Shown piece after piece: positions 27,809 through 36,262 of a stretch of DNA of 64,000 nt (positions are counted from its first letter, which is position 1; each line of letters starts with the position of its first letter). Made by a program: the position numbers and the translations under genes. Source of the stretch: Nocardia aurantia (GTDB lineage: Bacteria > Actinomycetota > Actinomycetes > Mycobacteriales > Mycobacteriaceae); NCBI RefSeq assembly GCF_009604425.1, contig NZ_WEGI01000004.1, positions 1 to 64,000 on the forward strand. Reading direction: 5' to 3'. A model generated the notes under the pieces. That model made no database searches, was not told where the DNA came from, and was given only the letters and a program-made list of their open reading frames with translations.

Positions 27809-28491
27809 CGGACCTCGCTTCCTTCGGCGTATTCCTGTCGCGAATGGTGTTGCACCGCAAGCCACAACTCGTAGCCCAGCAGCGCCTGCGCCTCCTGGAT
27901 GCGGTGCACGCTCTGCGAGCGGACCACGAAACAGGTGTCGACGTCCGGGCTGTGCGCGAAGGCGCCGCCGTCGTAACCGGCGAAGCCGATCGTGTACAGG
28001 CCGCGCTGCCGCGCCTCCCGCAGCGCCACGGTGAGATCGGCGGAATTCCCGCTGGTGGACATGGCGACGGCGATGTCGCCGGGCCGGGCGCGGGCGATCA
28101 GTTGCCTGGCGAAGACGAGGTCGAAGCCCACGTCGTTGCCGAGGGCGGTGAGGACGGCCTGGTCGGTGGTCAGTGACCAGGCCGGGTGCGGGTCGCCGGC
28201 CGGGGGCCGGGCGAACAGGGTCGCCAGCGTGGTGGCATCGGTGCTGCTGCCGCCGTTGCCGAAGGTGAAAAGCCTTCCGCCCGAATCGAATCGGCGGCCC
28301 AGCTCGGCGGCCGCGCCGGCGATCAGGCCGGCGTTGTCGTCGAGGGTGGTGCGGCGCAGGGTCACGCTCTCGGCGGCCTTCTCCCGCGCCGATCGTGCGA
28401 GATCGGCCAGCAGCGTGGCACTATCGTGTTCCGTGGCGTCGAGGAACGGGTAGAGGAATCCGGGCCCCGAGTCCGGTGATTGCCCGCTCAT
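27805..28491 (-). CDS. SIS-domain protein of the hydrogenase locus
   Basis: 228 aa with the sugar-isomerase (SIS) phospho-sugar-binding fold of the GmhA/DiaA type: FTFGNGGSSTDATTLA, VAMSTSGNSADLTVAL and GYDGGAFAHSPDVDTCFVV. No isomerase partner or heptose pathway genes are present. ATG 28491 overlaps the preceding gene's TGA by four bases, and its own TGA overlaps hypE. That tight coupling suggests a role tied to maturation. The ligand is not predictable. Confidence 0.85.
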   Translation of the reverse strand: MSGQSPDSGPGFLYPFLDATEHDSATLLADLARSAREKAAESVTLRRTTLDDNAGLIAGAAAELGRRFDSGGRLFTFGNGGSSTDATTLATLFARPPAGDPHPAWSLTTDQAVLTALGNDVGFDLVFARQLIARARPGDIAVAMSTSGNSADLTVALREARQRGLYTIGFAGYDGGAFAHSPDVDTCFVVRSQSVHRIQEAQALLGYELWLAVQHHSRQEYAEGSEVR

Positions 28492-29240
28492 CGCGGTAAT
28501 CCGATGTCGGCCAGCGATTTCCGATCGTCCACGTGGGTGCCGACCGTGCCGATGGCGGCGCCGGCGTGCAGGACGACCAGATCGTCGGTGGCGACCGGGC
28601 CGGTCACGGTGAGTGCCACGGTCTCGATTCCGGTCGCGGTCCGGACCGTCGCGGTGCCGCCATGGGTGGCGATCACCTCCGCGAGGCGGCCCTCGTCGGC
28701 GCAGGTGACGCAGACCTCGGCCGGGCATTCCGGCGACGTCAGCAGGCCCGGATGCTCGAAGCACACGTGCGTCAGCTCCCACAGCAGGTGATAGGTGCGC
28801 ACGAAGCCACCGGCGGCGGGCAGTCGCGGGTCGGGATCGTCGAACCACAGCACGCGGTCCGCGGCGCCGGTCGGCGGCCGGGGGCCGTGGCCGATCCAGA
28901 CGGTCACCGCACCCCACGCCGGAGCGCGCCGCATCAGCGAGCACACCTCGGGGTCGTCGGCGTCGGCCACCGCGATCAGAATGTCGCCGGGGCGCACCGA
29001 CATTCGGGCGGCGCCCACCGGATCGTGACCGGTCAGGGCGACCGCCGGCAGGGCGCGTTTCCCCACGATCACCGGATGGACGAATTCGACCGCGATGTGC
29101 TGGGCGTGCGGCTCCCACGCCGGGGCCACACACCACAGGGTCGCACCCGCGGCGAATCGGCGGGCCAGGATCAGTGCCGTCGCCGCGAGGTCGGCGGTCG
29201 CATCCGCGTCGAGCCCGTGATCGATCACTGTCGTACTCAT
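28488..29240 (-). CDS. SIS-like N-terminus fused to a HypC-like C-terminal barrel
   Basis: 250 aa from ATG 29240. Residues ~1-165 resemble a degenerate SIS fold (LAATALILARRFAAGATLW, ARMSVRPGDILIAVADADD). The last ~70 residues start PECPAEVCVTCADEGRLAEVI and continue through TVTGPVATDDLVVLHAGAAIGTV, the size and layout of a HypC barrel. That includes the G/D-D-x-V-V-L-H-x-G signature, but the start MCLGIPG is replaced by EVCVTCADE. It heads the operon with SIS, hypE, hypC and hypD. The fusion hints that this barrel passes something within the HypCDE machinery. Confidence 0.75.
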   Translation of the reverse strand: MSTTVIDHGLDADATADLAATALILARRFAAGATLWCVAPAWEPHAQHIAVEFVHPVIVGKRALPAVALTGHDPVGAARMSVRPGDILIAVADADDPEVCSLMRRAPAWGAVTVWIGHGPRPPTGAADRVLWFDDPDPRLPAAGGFVRTYHLLWELTHVCFEHPGLLTSPECPAEVCVTCADEGRLAEVIATHGGTATVRTATGIETVALTVTGPVATDDLVVLHAGAAIGTVGTHVDDRKSLADIGLPR

Positions 29241-29622
29241 CTCGATACCGCCCGTTCGTCGTCGAACAGTCGTGCTCCGATTTTCCGGCTGAGATTTCGC
29301 GATCGGATCGGAACGACCGGCCCGGGACGGGTGCATCCGGACATTCCGCACTCGGATATCGCCCCGAGCGTAGCGTGAGCAGCGGCTCCTGTCAGAAGAG
29401 TCCGCGTAAAATGCCGGACGCGTTGTATCGGGCCGGTCGTACCCGGTCGCTTCGCGGGAAACAACGGTGATGTCACGGACGCGCATTACGGATCGGTGAC
29501 GAATTCGGGCCGCGGGTGTCGGTGATCCGGGACGGCCGACAGGATTACGGGATTCCGGTACGCGTGCGTGCCGAGAAATCCGCCGTTCCGCCGGGCACGC
29601 GCAGATTCCGAGGAGGCCGGTC
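29241..29622. other. Divergent intergenic region between the two hyp operons
   Basis: 382 bases that must carry promoters for the minus-strand SIS-hypE-hypC-hypD operon and for hypA-hypB. AGGAGG at 29610-29615 serves hypA. No perfect palindrome over eight bases and no RNA gene was noticed. Confidence 0.5.
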
Positions 29623-29961
29623 GTGCACGAACTCGCTGTCTGCGAATCCATCGTGAGCGCCGTGCGAATGCACGCGGACGGGCGACCGGTTCGCACGATC
29701 CATCTCCGGATCGGAACACTGCGCCAGATCGTGCCCGACACATTGTTGTTCTGCTGGACGCTGGTCACCGAGGGCTCCGATCTCGCCGATTCGGAACTGC
29801 TGGTCGAACGGATCGACGGACGGATCCGCTGCCGCCACTGCCAGGGCGAACGGGTGCTCGACGACTACGTTCTCGCCTGCGATCACTGCGGCGGGGTCGA
29901 CGTCGAGGTCGTGGCCGGCGAGGAATTCCTCATCACCGCACTCGAACTCACGGAGGCATGA
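29623..29961 (+). CDS. hypA: Hydrogenase nickel-insertion protein HypA
   Basis: A zinc-containing metallochaperone that delivers nickel to the large subunit with HypB. GTG 29623 gives MHELAVCESIVSAV, and the N-terminal MHE motif holds the nickel-binding His2. The zinc site is two CxxC pairs, IRCRHCQG and LACDHCGG. 112 aa, normal. AGGAGG lies seven bases upstream of the GTG. hypB follows three bases after its stop. Confidence 0.95.
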   Translation: MHELAVCESIVSAVRMHADGRPVRTIHLRIGTLRQIVPDTLLFCWTLVTEGSDLADSELLVERIDGRIRCRHCQGERVLDDYVLACDHCGGVDVEVVAGEEFLITALELTEA

Positions 29962-29964
29962 ACC

Positions 29965-30753
29965 ATGGGCCGGTTTCATCGTCACGAGGACGACCACAGC
30001 CATTCCCACGACCACGGTCACGCGCATTCGCACGACCACGGTGACCATTCCGGATACGGCACCGAGGCCGAACGCGTACTGGTGTTGGAACGTATCTTCC
30101 ACGAGAACGAGAAGACCGCCGCCGCCAATCGCGCCGATTTCGAGGCCTGCGGCGTGGTGGCGGTCAACCTGATGTCCTCGCCCGGCGCGGGAAAGACGCA
30201 TCTGCTGCGGGCGGCATTGCGGCACCTGGAGGGCGCCCGCAGAATCGGCATCGTCGAGGGAGATATCGAAACAAGTATCGACGCCGACCTGCTCACCGGA
30301 TTCGGGGCGGAGATCAGTCTGCTGAACACCGCCAACGGATTCGGCGGCGAATGTCACCTGGACGCGCCGATGGTGCGGTCGGCCCTGCCCCGGCTGCCGC
30401 TACCGGAATTGGATCTGCTGATCGTCGAGAATGTCGGGAACCTGGTGTGCCCGGCGGAATTCGAGATCGGTGAACACGCCCGCGTCATGGTGCACTCGGT
30501 CACCGAGGGCGAGGAGAAACCGCTGAAGTATCCGGTCATGTTCCGGTCGGCGGACCTGGTGCTGCTCAACAAGATGGATCTGCTGCCGCACCTGGATTAC
30601 GACCTGGAATTGTTCTACGCGAATCTGCGCGCGGTGAATCCGCGGGTCACCGTCATCGAGACCAGTGCGCGCACCGGCACCGGGATCGGCGCCTGGTGCG
30701 ACTGGCTGACCGAACTCCAGCCGGTGCGCCGGGTGACGACCACCTCGGCCTGA
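29965..30753 (+). CDS. hypB: Hydrogenase nickel-insertion GTPase HypB
   Basis: A SIMIBI-class GTPase driving nickel insertion. A His-rich N-terminus (HSHDHGHAHSHDHGDHS) can store or sequester nickel. The G domain shows P-loop MSSPGAGKTHLL, switch EGDIETSIDADLL, LIVENVGNLVCPAEF (with the conserved Cys), and LLNKMDLLPH for guanine specificity. 262 aa. It ends 134 bases before the convergent hypF, with a strong hairpin between. Confidence 0.96.
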   Translation: MGRFHRHEDDHSHSHDHGHAHSHDHGDHSGYGTEAERVLVLERIFHENEKTAAANRADFEACGVVAVNLMSSPGAGKTHLLRAALRHLEGARRIGIVEGDIETSIDADLLTGFGAEISLLNTANGFGGECHLDAPMVRSALPRLPLPELDLLIVENVGNLVCPAEFEIGEHARVMVHSVTEGEEKPLKYPVMFRSADLVLLNKMDLLPHLDYDLELFYANLRAVNPRVTVIETSARTGTGIGAWCDWLTELQPVRRVTTTSA

Positions 30754-30783
30754 TCGCGGCGAAACAGGTTGTGGTACCGGCAG

Positions 30784-30811
30784 TTCGGCGGTCCGGGTGC
30801 GGACCGCCGAA
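30784..30811. terminator. Hairpin between convergent hypB and hypF
   Basis: TTCGGCGGTCCG (30784-30795) and CGGACCGCCGAA (30800-30811) are perfectly complementary over 12 bases around a GGTG loop, placed between two facing operons. Confidence 0.75.
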
Positions 30812-30887
30812 TCGGTGGGCTGGGTGGTGTGCGGTCTCCGCCGGAGGTCACAACGGGTGTCGCCGAGCGGGCCGGTCGCCGCTTTGC

Positions 30888-33458
30888 TCAGCCGGCCCCC
30901 GCGACCAGTAGTTGGCCGAAGGCCACGCCGCCGTCGTTCGGCGGTAGCCGCCGGTGACAGAGGACACGGAAGCCGTTGTCGGTGAGCAGCTTCCGGGTTC
31001 TCGTCAGCAGCAGAGTGTTCTGGAAGACCCCGCCGGACAGGGCCACCGAGGTGCCTTCGGTCGCGAATTCGGTTGCCAGGCCGAGGATCAGCTGCGCCAC
31101 GGCCTCGTGGAAGCGAGCGCCGATCACCGTTACCGGTACACCGCGAGCCGCGTCGGACACCACCGCGGCGAGCACCGGGCTGGGGTCGATCTCGGCGGTC
31201 GGGTCGTCGGAGCAGTCGCCATCCCGGTGGGATTCGAACGGGGGAAGTCGATTCGAGCCGTGGCCGGAGCCCGGGCCGTGGTCGGAACCTCGGTGAACCG
31301 CGAAATGGTAACGGACCGCGCCGGGATCGGTGGCCCGCGACAGGCCCTCTAGTTCGATGGCGGCCTGCGCCTCGAAATCCGCCACGTGCCGCACTCCGGC
31401 CAGCGACGACACCGCATCGAACAAACGGCCCATGCTCGACGTCGGCACACATCCGACGCCGGTGATCAGCTGCTGCGCCAGCATCCTTCGCTCGGCCGGC
31501 GGGCAGGCCCGCACCGACGCGATACCCTCGTCCCAGTCGATGCCCGCCGCGTACAGGTGGGCCAGCGCCATCCGGTACGGCCTGCGTACGCTCGCGTCGC
31601 CGCCGGCGAGCGGGACGTAGCGGAGGTGCGCCGCGCGCCGGTAGCCCTTGTACCGCACGGCCAGCACCTCGCCACCCCAGATCGCGCCGTCGGACCCGAA
31701 ACCTGTTCCGTCGAAAGCGAATCCGATCACCGTCGTCTCCGGGTCGACACCGTGTTCACCCATGACCGCCGCGACATGCGCGTGATGATGCTGCACCGGA
31801 ACCACCGGCCGGTCGGCGGCGTGCTCGTGCGCCCACGAGGTCGAGCGGTATCGAGGGTGCGCGTCGGCGGCGAGTTGGGTCGGCCGAACCCCGGTGAGCT
31901 CCTCCAGATGTCGCTCGGCGGCGGTGAAGGCGTCCAGGGTCGCCAGATCGTCCATATCGCCGATGTGCTGGCTCAGCCAGGCGTATCGGCCCTCGGCCAC
32001 CGCGCACGTGTTCTTGAGATCGGCGCCCACAGCCAGCGTCGGAGGCACGGGGAACGGCAGTGCCAGGGGCATGGGGGCGTATCCGCGCGACCGCCGGATC
32101 GGCACCTCGAGTCCGTCGACCAGACGCACCACGGAATCGTCACAGGGCACCAGGATTCGGCGATCGTGCCACAGGAAGCCGTCGGCCAGGTCGGCCAGGC
32201 GGTCCAGCGCGTCGGCGTCGTCGTAGCAGAGTGGCTCGCCACCGAGATTGCCGGACGTCATCACCACTATCCGCGGGCCCGGCTCGTCACCGGGCAATCC
32301 GAACAGCAGCAGATGCAGCGGGGTGTACGCGATCAGCACACCCAGGTCCGGATTGCCCGGCGCTACCCCGTCCACCGGTTCGGCCACGTCGCCGGCTCGT
32401 GCCTCCGCGGGTAGCCATTCCGCCGTTCCCGCCGCCGGACCTGCTGCCGGCGGATCGGCAGGGATCCCGGGAGCGCCGGTCGGCGGAGTCGTGCTCACCC
32501 GCATCGCGTCGGCCCCGCCGCACCTGCCTTCAGGACGAAGGGCCGGCGCCGAGACGCCGGGGGACTTCGCGCGGCCCGGATCGCCGGTACGCGGGGCGGC
32601 GACCGTGCGGGGGAGTAGCACGATCGGCCGGGCCGGTCCGGTCAGCGCAGCGGCTGCGGCGGCGTCGACCTGCACGATCGCGCGGGCGGTCGTCAGGTCG
32701 GGAACCATCACCGCGAACGGCTTGTCGCCCCGGCGTTTACGGCGACGGAGTTCCGCGACGGCGGCGGCGTCGGTGGCGTCGCAGGCCAGGTGGTAACCGC
32801 CGATGCCCTTCACGGCGAGAATTCCGCCGGAGCGCAGCAGGTTCCGGGCGGCCGTCACCGGATCACCGCCGCCGGGGCCACGATAGGACAGGGTCGGGCC
32901 GCAGTCGTGACAGGCGATCGGTTGTGCGTGGAAGCGGCGGTCGGCGGGATCGGCGTATTCGCCGGCACATTGGGGGCACAGGGGGAATCCGGCCATCGAG
33001 GTGTGCCGCCGGTCGTAGGGCAGGGCGGCGATGATGGTGAATCGCGGACCGCAGTTGGTGCAGTTGACGAACGGGTGACGGTAGCGGCGATCGCCCGGAT
33101 CGCGCAGTTCCGCAACACAATCGGCGCAGATCGCGACATCGGGGGAGGCGAGGGTGCGGCCGCCGCCGGTGTGGGTGGTGTCCGCGATGCGGAAGCCGGT
33201 GCCGCCGCGGATCGGGATCTCGGATTCCTCGATCTCCTCGATGACGGCCAGAGGTGGTGGACCGCAACGGATTCGGCCGACGAACGCGTCGACGTCGGAG
33301 CGGGCGCCTTCGATCTCGATCACCACACCGCAGCTGTCGTTGCGGACCTCGCCGGTCAGGGACAGTTCGGCGGCCGACGTGTACACGAACGGTCGGAATC
33401 CGACGCCCTGCACGACTCCCCGGACGACGACCCGTCGCCGGGATCGGTGGCGGCTCAA
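30888..33458 (-). CDS. hypF: Carbamoyltransferase HypF
   Basis: It makes carbamoyl-adenylate and transfers the carbamoyl to HypE for CN ligand synthesis. Domains in order: acylphosphatase VVVRGVVQGVGFRPFVY (residues ~9-95), zinc fingers with paired CADC/CTNC/CPQC/CHDC (~108-200), YrdC-like (KRRGDKPFAVMV), then the Kae1-like carbamoyltransferase with VQHHHAHVAAVMGEHG. TTG 33458 overlaps the hypC TGA. Length is 856 aa, about 80-100 more than usual. The excess is a Pro/Ala/Gly-rich insert within the YrdC domain (about residues 295-375) and a Gly/His/Ser-rich insert near residue 755. Neither hits a catalytic motif, so the enzyme should work. Confidence 0.95.
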   Translation of the reverse strand: MSRHRSRRRVVVRGVVQGVGFRPFVYTSAAELSLTGEVRNDSCGVVIEIEGARSDVDAFVGRIRCGPPPLAVIEEIEESEIPIRGGTGFRIADTTHTGGGRTLASPDVAICADCVAELRDPGDRRYRHPFVNCTNCGPRFTIIAALPYDRRHTSMAGFPLCPQCAGEYADPADRRFHAQPIACHDCGPTLSYRGPGGGDPVTAARNLLRSGGILAVKGIGGYHLACDATDAAAVAELRRRKRRGDKPFAVMVPDLTTARAIVQVDAAAAAALTGPARPIVLLPRTVAAPRTGDPGRAKSPGVSAPALRPEGRCGGADAMRVSTTPPTGAPGIPADPPAAGPAAGTAEWLPAEARAGDVAEPVDGVAPGNPDLGVLIAYTPLHLLLFGLPGDEPGPRIVVMTSGNLGGEPLCYDDADALDRLADLADGFLWHDRRILVPCDDSVVRLVDGLEVPIRRSRGYAPMPLALPFPVPPTLAVGADLKNTCAVAEGRYAWLSQHIGDMDDLATLDAFTAAERHLEELTGVRPTQLAADAHPRYRSTSWAHEHAADRPVVPVQHHHAHVAAVMGEHGVDPETTVIGFAFDGTGFGSDGAIWGGEVLAVRYKGYRRAAHLRYVPLAGGDASVRRPYRMALAHLYAAGIDWDEGIASVRACPPAERRMLAQQLITGVGCVPTSSMGRLFDAVSSLAGVRHVADFEAQAAIELEGLSRATDPGAVRYHFAVHRGSDHGPGSGHGSNRLPPFESHRDGDCSDDPTAEIDPSPVLAAVVSDAARGVPVTVIGARFHEAVAQLILGLATEFATEGTSVALSGGVFQNTLLLTRTRKLLTDNGFRVLCHRRLPPNDGGVAFGQLLVAGAG

Positions 33459-33697
33459 GCCTCCTCGCCCCGGCCGAGCAGCCGCAGCCCGGCCAGCGCC
33501 GCCTCCGCGCCGGCCTCGTCGGTCTTCTGCACCGCGAAGCCCATGTGGATGATCACCCAGTCGCCGGGGCAGGCGGGTTCGGTGTCGAGCAGGCCGATGT
33601 TCACCCGCCGCTGTTCACCGGCGACGTCGACGAGGGCGATCTGATCGTGGTAGCCGTCGACCAGCGAGACCACGCGTCCTGGAATGCCGAGGCACAT
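33455..33697 (-). CDS. hypC: HypC/HupF chaperone, second copy
   Basis: 80 aa, MCLGIPGRVVSLVDGYHD, with the PACPGDWVIIHMGFAVQKTDE signature and the standard length. It differs clearly from the first HypC (26413-26685), so this is not a recent duplication. It is coupled to hypF by a four-base overlap and lies six bases after the protease gene. One copy may serve HypD scaffold loading and the other chaperone the large-subunit precursor, as known for HypC/HybG pairs elsewhere. Confidence 0.95.
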   Translation of the reverse strand: MCLGIPGRVVSLVDGYHDQIALVDVAGEQRRVNIGLLDTEPACPGDWVIIHMGFAVQKTDEAGAEAALAGLRLLGRGEEA

Positions 33698-33703
33698 CGG
33701 CGA

Positions 33704-34174
33704 TCACACCTCCTGCCGGTCGAGCAGATCGCCGAGGATCGAGCCGACGGCGGCCGCGGCGACCGGGACCGCGGCGGCGACCGTATCGGTCAGCCCGATC
33801 CCCTCGGCCACCGATTCGGCCTGGCAGCCGACGACGAGTGTGGTGGCGGGCAGCGTGCCGCCCAGGGCCCGGACGGTCGCGAACATCGCCTCGGGGTCCA
33901 TCGCGTGTGCGTCGACGTACGAACCGGATTCGGCGTCCGGGTCGACGCGCAGCACCTCCACCCGGCCCGGCGCGCCACGATTCGGCAGGGCGTCCACCAA
34001 CAGCAGTGCGTCCCAGTCGCCGAGCAGGTCGTAGGCGAGATGCATGCCGCGGATGCCGTAGTCGGTCACGCGCACACCGGGGGACCCCGGTGGCGGCAGT
34101 GCGCGCACCACCGCGGGACCGAATCCGTCGTCGCCGAGGAAGATGTTGCCGATTCCGGCCACCAGCACGCGCAT
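33704..34174 (-). CDS. Hydrogenase maturation endopeptidase
   Basis: It removes the C-terminal extension of the large subunit once nickel is bound. MRVLVAGIGNIFLGDDGFGPAVV is the family's N-terminal signature, with an acidic nickel ligand in GDDG. The second acidic residue is in LLVDALP and the His in DAHAMDPE matches the third ligand position. 156 aa, as in HyaD/HybD/HycI. It is part of the hydrogenase structural operon. Confidence 0.93.
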   Translation of the reverse strand: MRVLVAGIGNIFLGDDGFGPAVVRALPPPGSPGVRVTDYGIRGMHLAYDLLGDWDALLLVDALPNRGAPGRVEVLRVDPDAESGSYVDAHAMDPEAMFATVRALGGTLPATTLVVGCQAESVAEGIGLTDTVAAAVPVAAAAVGSILGDLLDRQEV

Positions 34175-34178
34175 CGGG

Positions 34179-34298
34179 CTACATCTGCCTGATCTTCAAA
34201 TAGCGCTTGATATCCGGGATGGAACGAACACCGATGACGGCCAGCACCGCGGCGATCGCCGCGACCACGACCGTCGAGACCACTCCTACCGATTCCAT
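34179..34298 (-). CDS. 39-residue single-pass membrane peptide (DUF6893-like)
   Basis: A gene below usual ORF cut-offs. ATG 34298 follows AAGGAAGG by seven bases and encodes MESVGVVSTVVVAAIAAVLA, then VIGVRSIPDIKRYLKIRQM and a TAG stop. One membrane helix is followed by a basic tail with the conserved PDIKRYLKIRxM ending I associate with small proteins in actinobacterial hydrogenase loci. Four bases separate it from the protease gene and 15 from the upstream gene. It could anchor the otherwise soluble hydrogenase or its electron acceptor to the membrane. That role is inference. Confidence 0.75.
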   Translation of the reverse strand: MESVGVVSTVVVAAIAAVLAVIGVRSIPDIKRYLKIRQM

Positions 34299-34313
34299 GA
34301 CCGAACCTTCCTT

Positions 34314-35615
34314 TCAGTCGGTCGAGCCGTCGAGCGGCTCGATCTCGCCGGGAGCGAAATACAGGTAGCGGCCGTACCATTCGTGCAGATCGGCGGCCGG
34401 ATCGTCCTCGACGACCACCGCGACGTGCACGTTGCCGTCGACATCGTGATGCACCGTCACCACCCGCGCGGTACGGCCGGCGTAGAACAGATCGTGGGCG
34501 TCGGCACGGCGGTTGGGGCGCAACCGTACCCGGCTGCCGTTGCGCACCGGTACGCCGTCGATCGTGACCGAGTCGGTCTCCGGGCACACCGCCTCGTCGG
34601 CGACCGGATCCCACCACGGCGCCTCGTCCGCCGGTCCCGGATCGCGCAGCACTCCGTGCAACCGTTGCAGCTGTTCGGGTGTCATGGCGTCGCAGCGGTC
34701 GATGATCTCGGCGCCGCGGGGATCGGTGGCCCGGGCCTGCTGCTTCTCCGCGTCGGTCAGCGTCATGACCCGCAGCGCCAGGATCTCGTCGATCTCGGTG
34801 CAGTCGAACAGCGGAATCTCGCTCTGCTCCGCCACTTCCGGGTGGTCGTAGAGGATGATCGGCGAGATCAGCAACTGGCTGTGGTCACCGACCGGACCGG
34901 CGAGTACCGGGAAACAGCGATGCTGGGTGCACCCGGCGACCACGCCGGCCGCCGACTCCGGCGGTTCCAGAAGCGAAACGAACTGCGCGCCGGTGAGTTC
35001 CGCGACGACGTGGGCGCCGAGGAAGGAGCGGCCCGCCGCGTCGTCGCGGTCGGCGGCGGGTGCGCCGGTGTTGCGGACGGTGACGGTGAGGCGCCGCAGA
35101 CCGGCGACCGGTTCCACCGAGACCTCCAGCGCGCCCTCGAGCGGTTGCCGGACCCGCATCACGCGGCCGGTGTCACCGGGCAGTTCCTCCATGTCGCTGC
35201 CGCCGGCGACGCGCAGCAGAAAAGTGCCGTCGCGCACCGGCATCGGGCCGAATCGCAACTCCTGCTCGACGGCCTCGTCCCAGCCGAACCAGGTCCGGTC
35301 GCCGGAGCGAATCTCGGGAACCGGGACGCCGTCGACGGTGCAGACCGTGCGCCGCTGCCGTTGCAGGAAGCGGACGGTGAGCACGACGGTGGCGGCGTCA
35401 CCGCCGTCGACCGGGAATTGCGCCGACAGGTGCGTGTCCTCGCCCAGACCCGCGGCGGCCGCCTCGGCGGGACCGAGTACGCCGAACTGCCAGCGGGACC
35501 GGTTCTTCTGCGTGTCCGCCCGATAGGGGTACAGCAGATAGCCCTCGTACAGGACGGTATCGGCGAGGACCCGGACCCGATCCCGAACCGGTCGCGTGGT
35601 GCCGTCGACGGTCAC
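34314..35615 (-). CDS. Conserved hydrogenase-operon protein, 433 residues
   Basis: GTG 35615 overlaps the previous stop (GTGA). The protein is rich in beta structure. Notable stretches are LADTVLYEGYLLYPYRADTQKN, a conserved YEGYLLYPYR motif; GAQFVSLLEPPESAA with VAGCTQHRCFPVLAG; and an SH3-like C-terminus (GSRVRLRPNRRADAHDLFYAGR, then EWYGRYLYFAPGEIEPL). No catalytic motif was recognised. Homologues accompany group 1h hydrogenases in Streptomyces and mycobacteria as I know these loci. A role in assembly or a structural subunit is possible. Confidence 0.75.
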   Translation of the reverse strand: MTVDGTTRPVRDRVRVLADTVLYEGYLLYPYRADTQKNRSRWQFGVLGPAEAAAAGLGEDTHLSAQFPVDGGDAATVVLTVRFLQRQRRTVCTVDGVPVPEIRSGDRTWFGWDEAVEQELRFGPMPVRDGTFLLRVAGGSDMEELPGDTGRVMRVRQPLEGALEVSVEPVAGLRRLTVTVRNTGAPAADRDDAAGRSFLGAHVVAELTGAQFVSLLEPPESAAGVVAGCTQHRCFPVLAGPVGDHSQLLISPIILYDHPEVAEQSEIPLFDCTEIDEILALRVMTLTDAEKQQARATDPRGAEIIDRCDAMTPEQLQRLHGVLRDPGPADEAPWWDPVADEAVCPETDSVTIDGVPVRNGSRVRLRPNRRADAHDLFYAGRTARVVTVHHDVDGNVHVAVVVEDDPAADLHEWYGRYLYFAPGEIEPLDGSTD

Positions 35616-36262
35616 GACGCCTCCCCGGGCCCGGTGGCCAGCAGTTCCGCGACGGCCTCGTCGTAACCGAGCAGGCCACGCCGGGCCTTGAAGGCCGACA
35701 GCGCGTCGAGGCTGCCACGTGACAGCCGCAGCCAGCCGGTGTCCGGGAAGTGCTGTGCCATCAGGTGCTGCCAGGTGGCGATCGGCATGTCGTGCGCGAC
35801 GTCGCAGTTCCACGGCACGTTGCGGATCGCGAAACCGTTGCCGCCCTTCACGAATACGGTGCCGCTGAACAGGAACAGCAACGGCACCGTCCCTTCCCGC
35901 AGGGCGTGCAGGTATTTCGAACCGGCGACCTCGAAGTCGTAGGTGCACGGCAGCGGCAGATCCACCTCGGTGCGATCCCGGAAGCCGGGAATCATGGCGG
36001 CGCAGTACATCCACAGGAACGAGCGCTGGGTGTCGTGCCAGCGCTCGCGCGGCCCGAACAACTCGACCAGCCCGGCGCCCTCCGCGTCGCTGTAGCCGCG
36101 GCGGTGCGGTTCGATCCGCACCTGCGCCCGTAACGCGATGGCGTGCACCGCCTCCCCGGGTGCGGCGGTGACGGCCAGCCGGGCGGACAGCGTCGGGGTC
36201 AGCGCGTACGGTTCCGGCCCGATCCCGGTGACGGCGAACGCCGTATCGCAGGTCGCCGTCAT
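35612..36262 (-). CDS. Conserved hydrogenase-operon protein (DUF6084-like)
   Basis: 216 aa starting MTATCDTAFAVTGIGPEPYAL, coupled by four-base overlaps on both sides. Beta-rich N-terminus (HAIALRAQVRIEPHRRGY), then ERWHDTQRSFLWMYCAAMIPGF and a segment ending CTYDFEVAGSKYLHAL. It is typical of a protein family seen only in actinobacterial group 1h hydrogenase operons. No enzyme motif and no membrane helix. Function unknown. Confidence 0.75.
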   Translation of the reverse strand: MTATCDTAFAVTGIGPEPYALTPTLSARLAVTAAPGEAVHAIALRAQVRIEPHRRGYSDAEGAGLVELFGPRERWHDTQRSFLWMYCAAMIPGFRDRTEVDLPLPCTYDFEVAGSKYLHALREGTVPLLFLFSGTVFVKGGNGFAIRNVPWNCDVAHDMPIATWQHLMAQHFPDTGWLRLSRGSLDALSAFKARRGLLGYDEAVAELLATGPGEAS

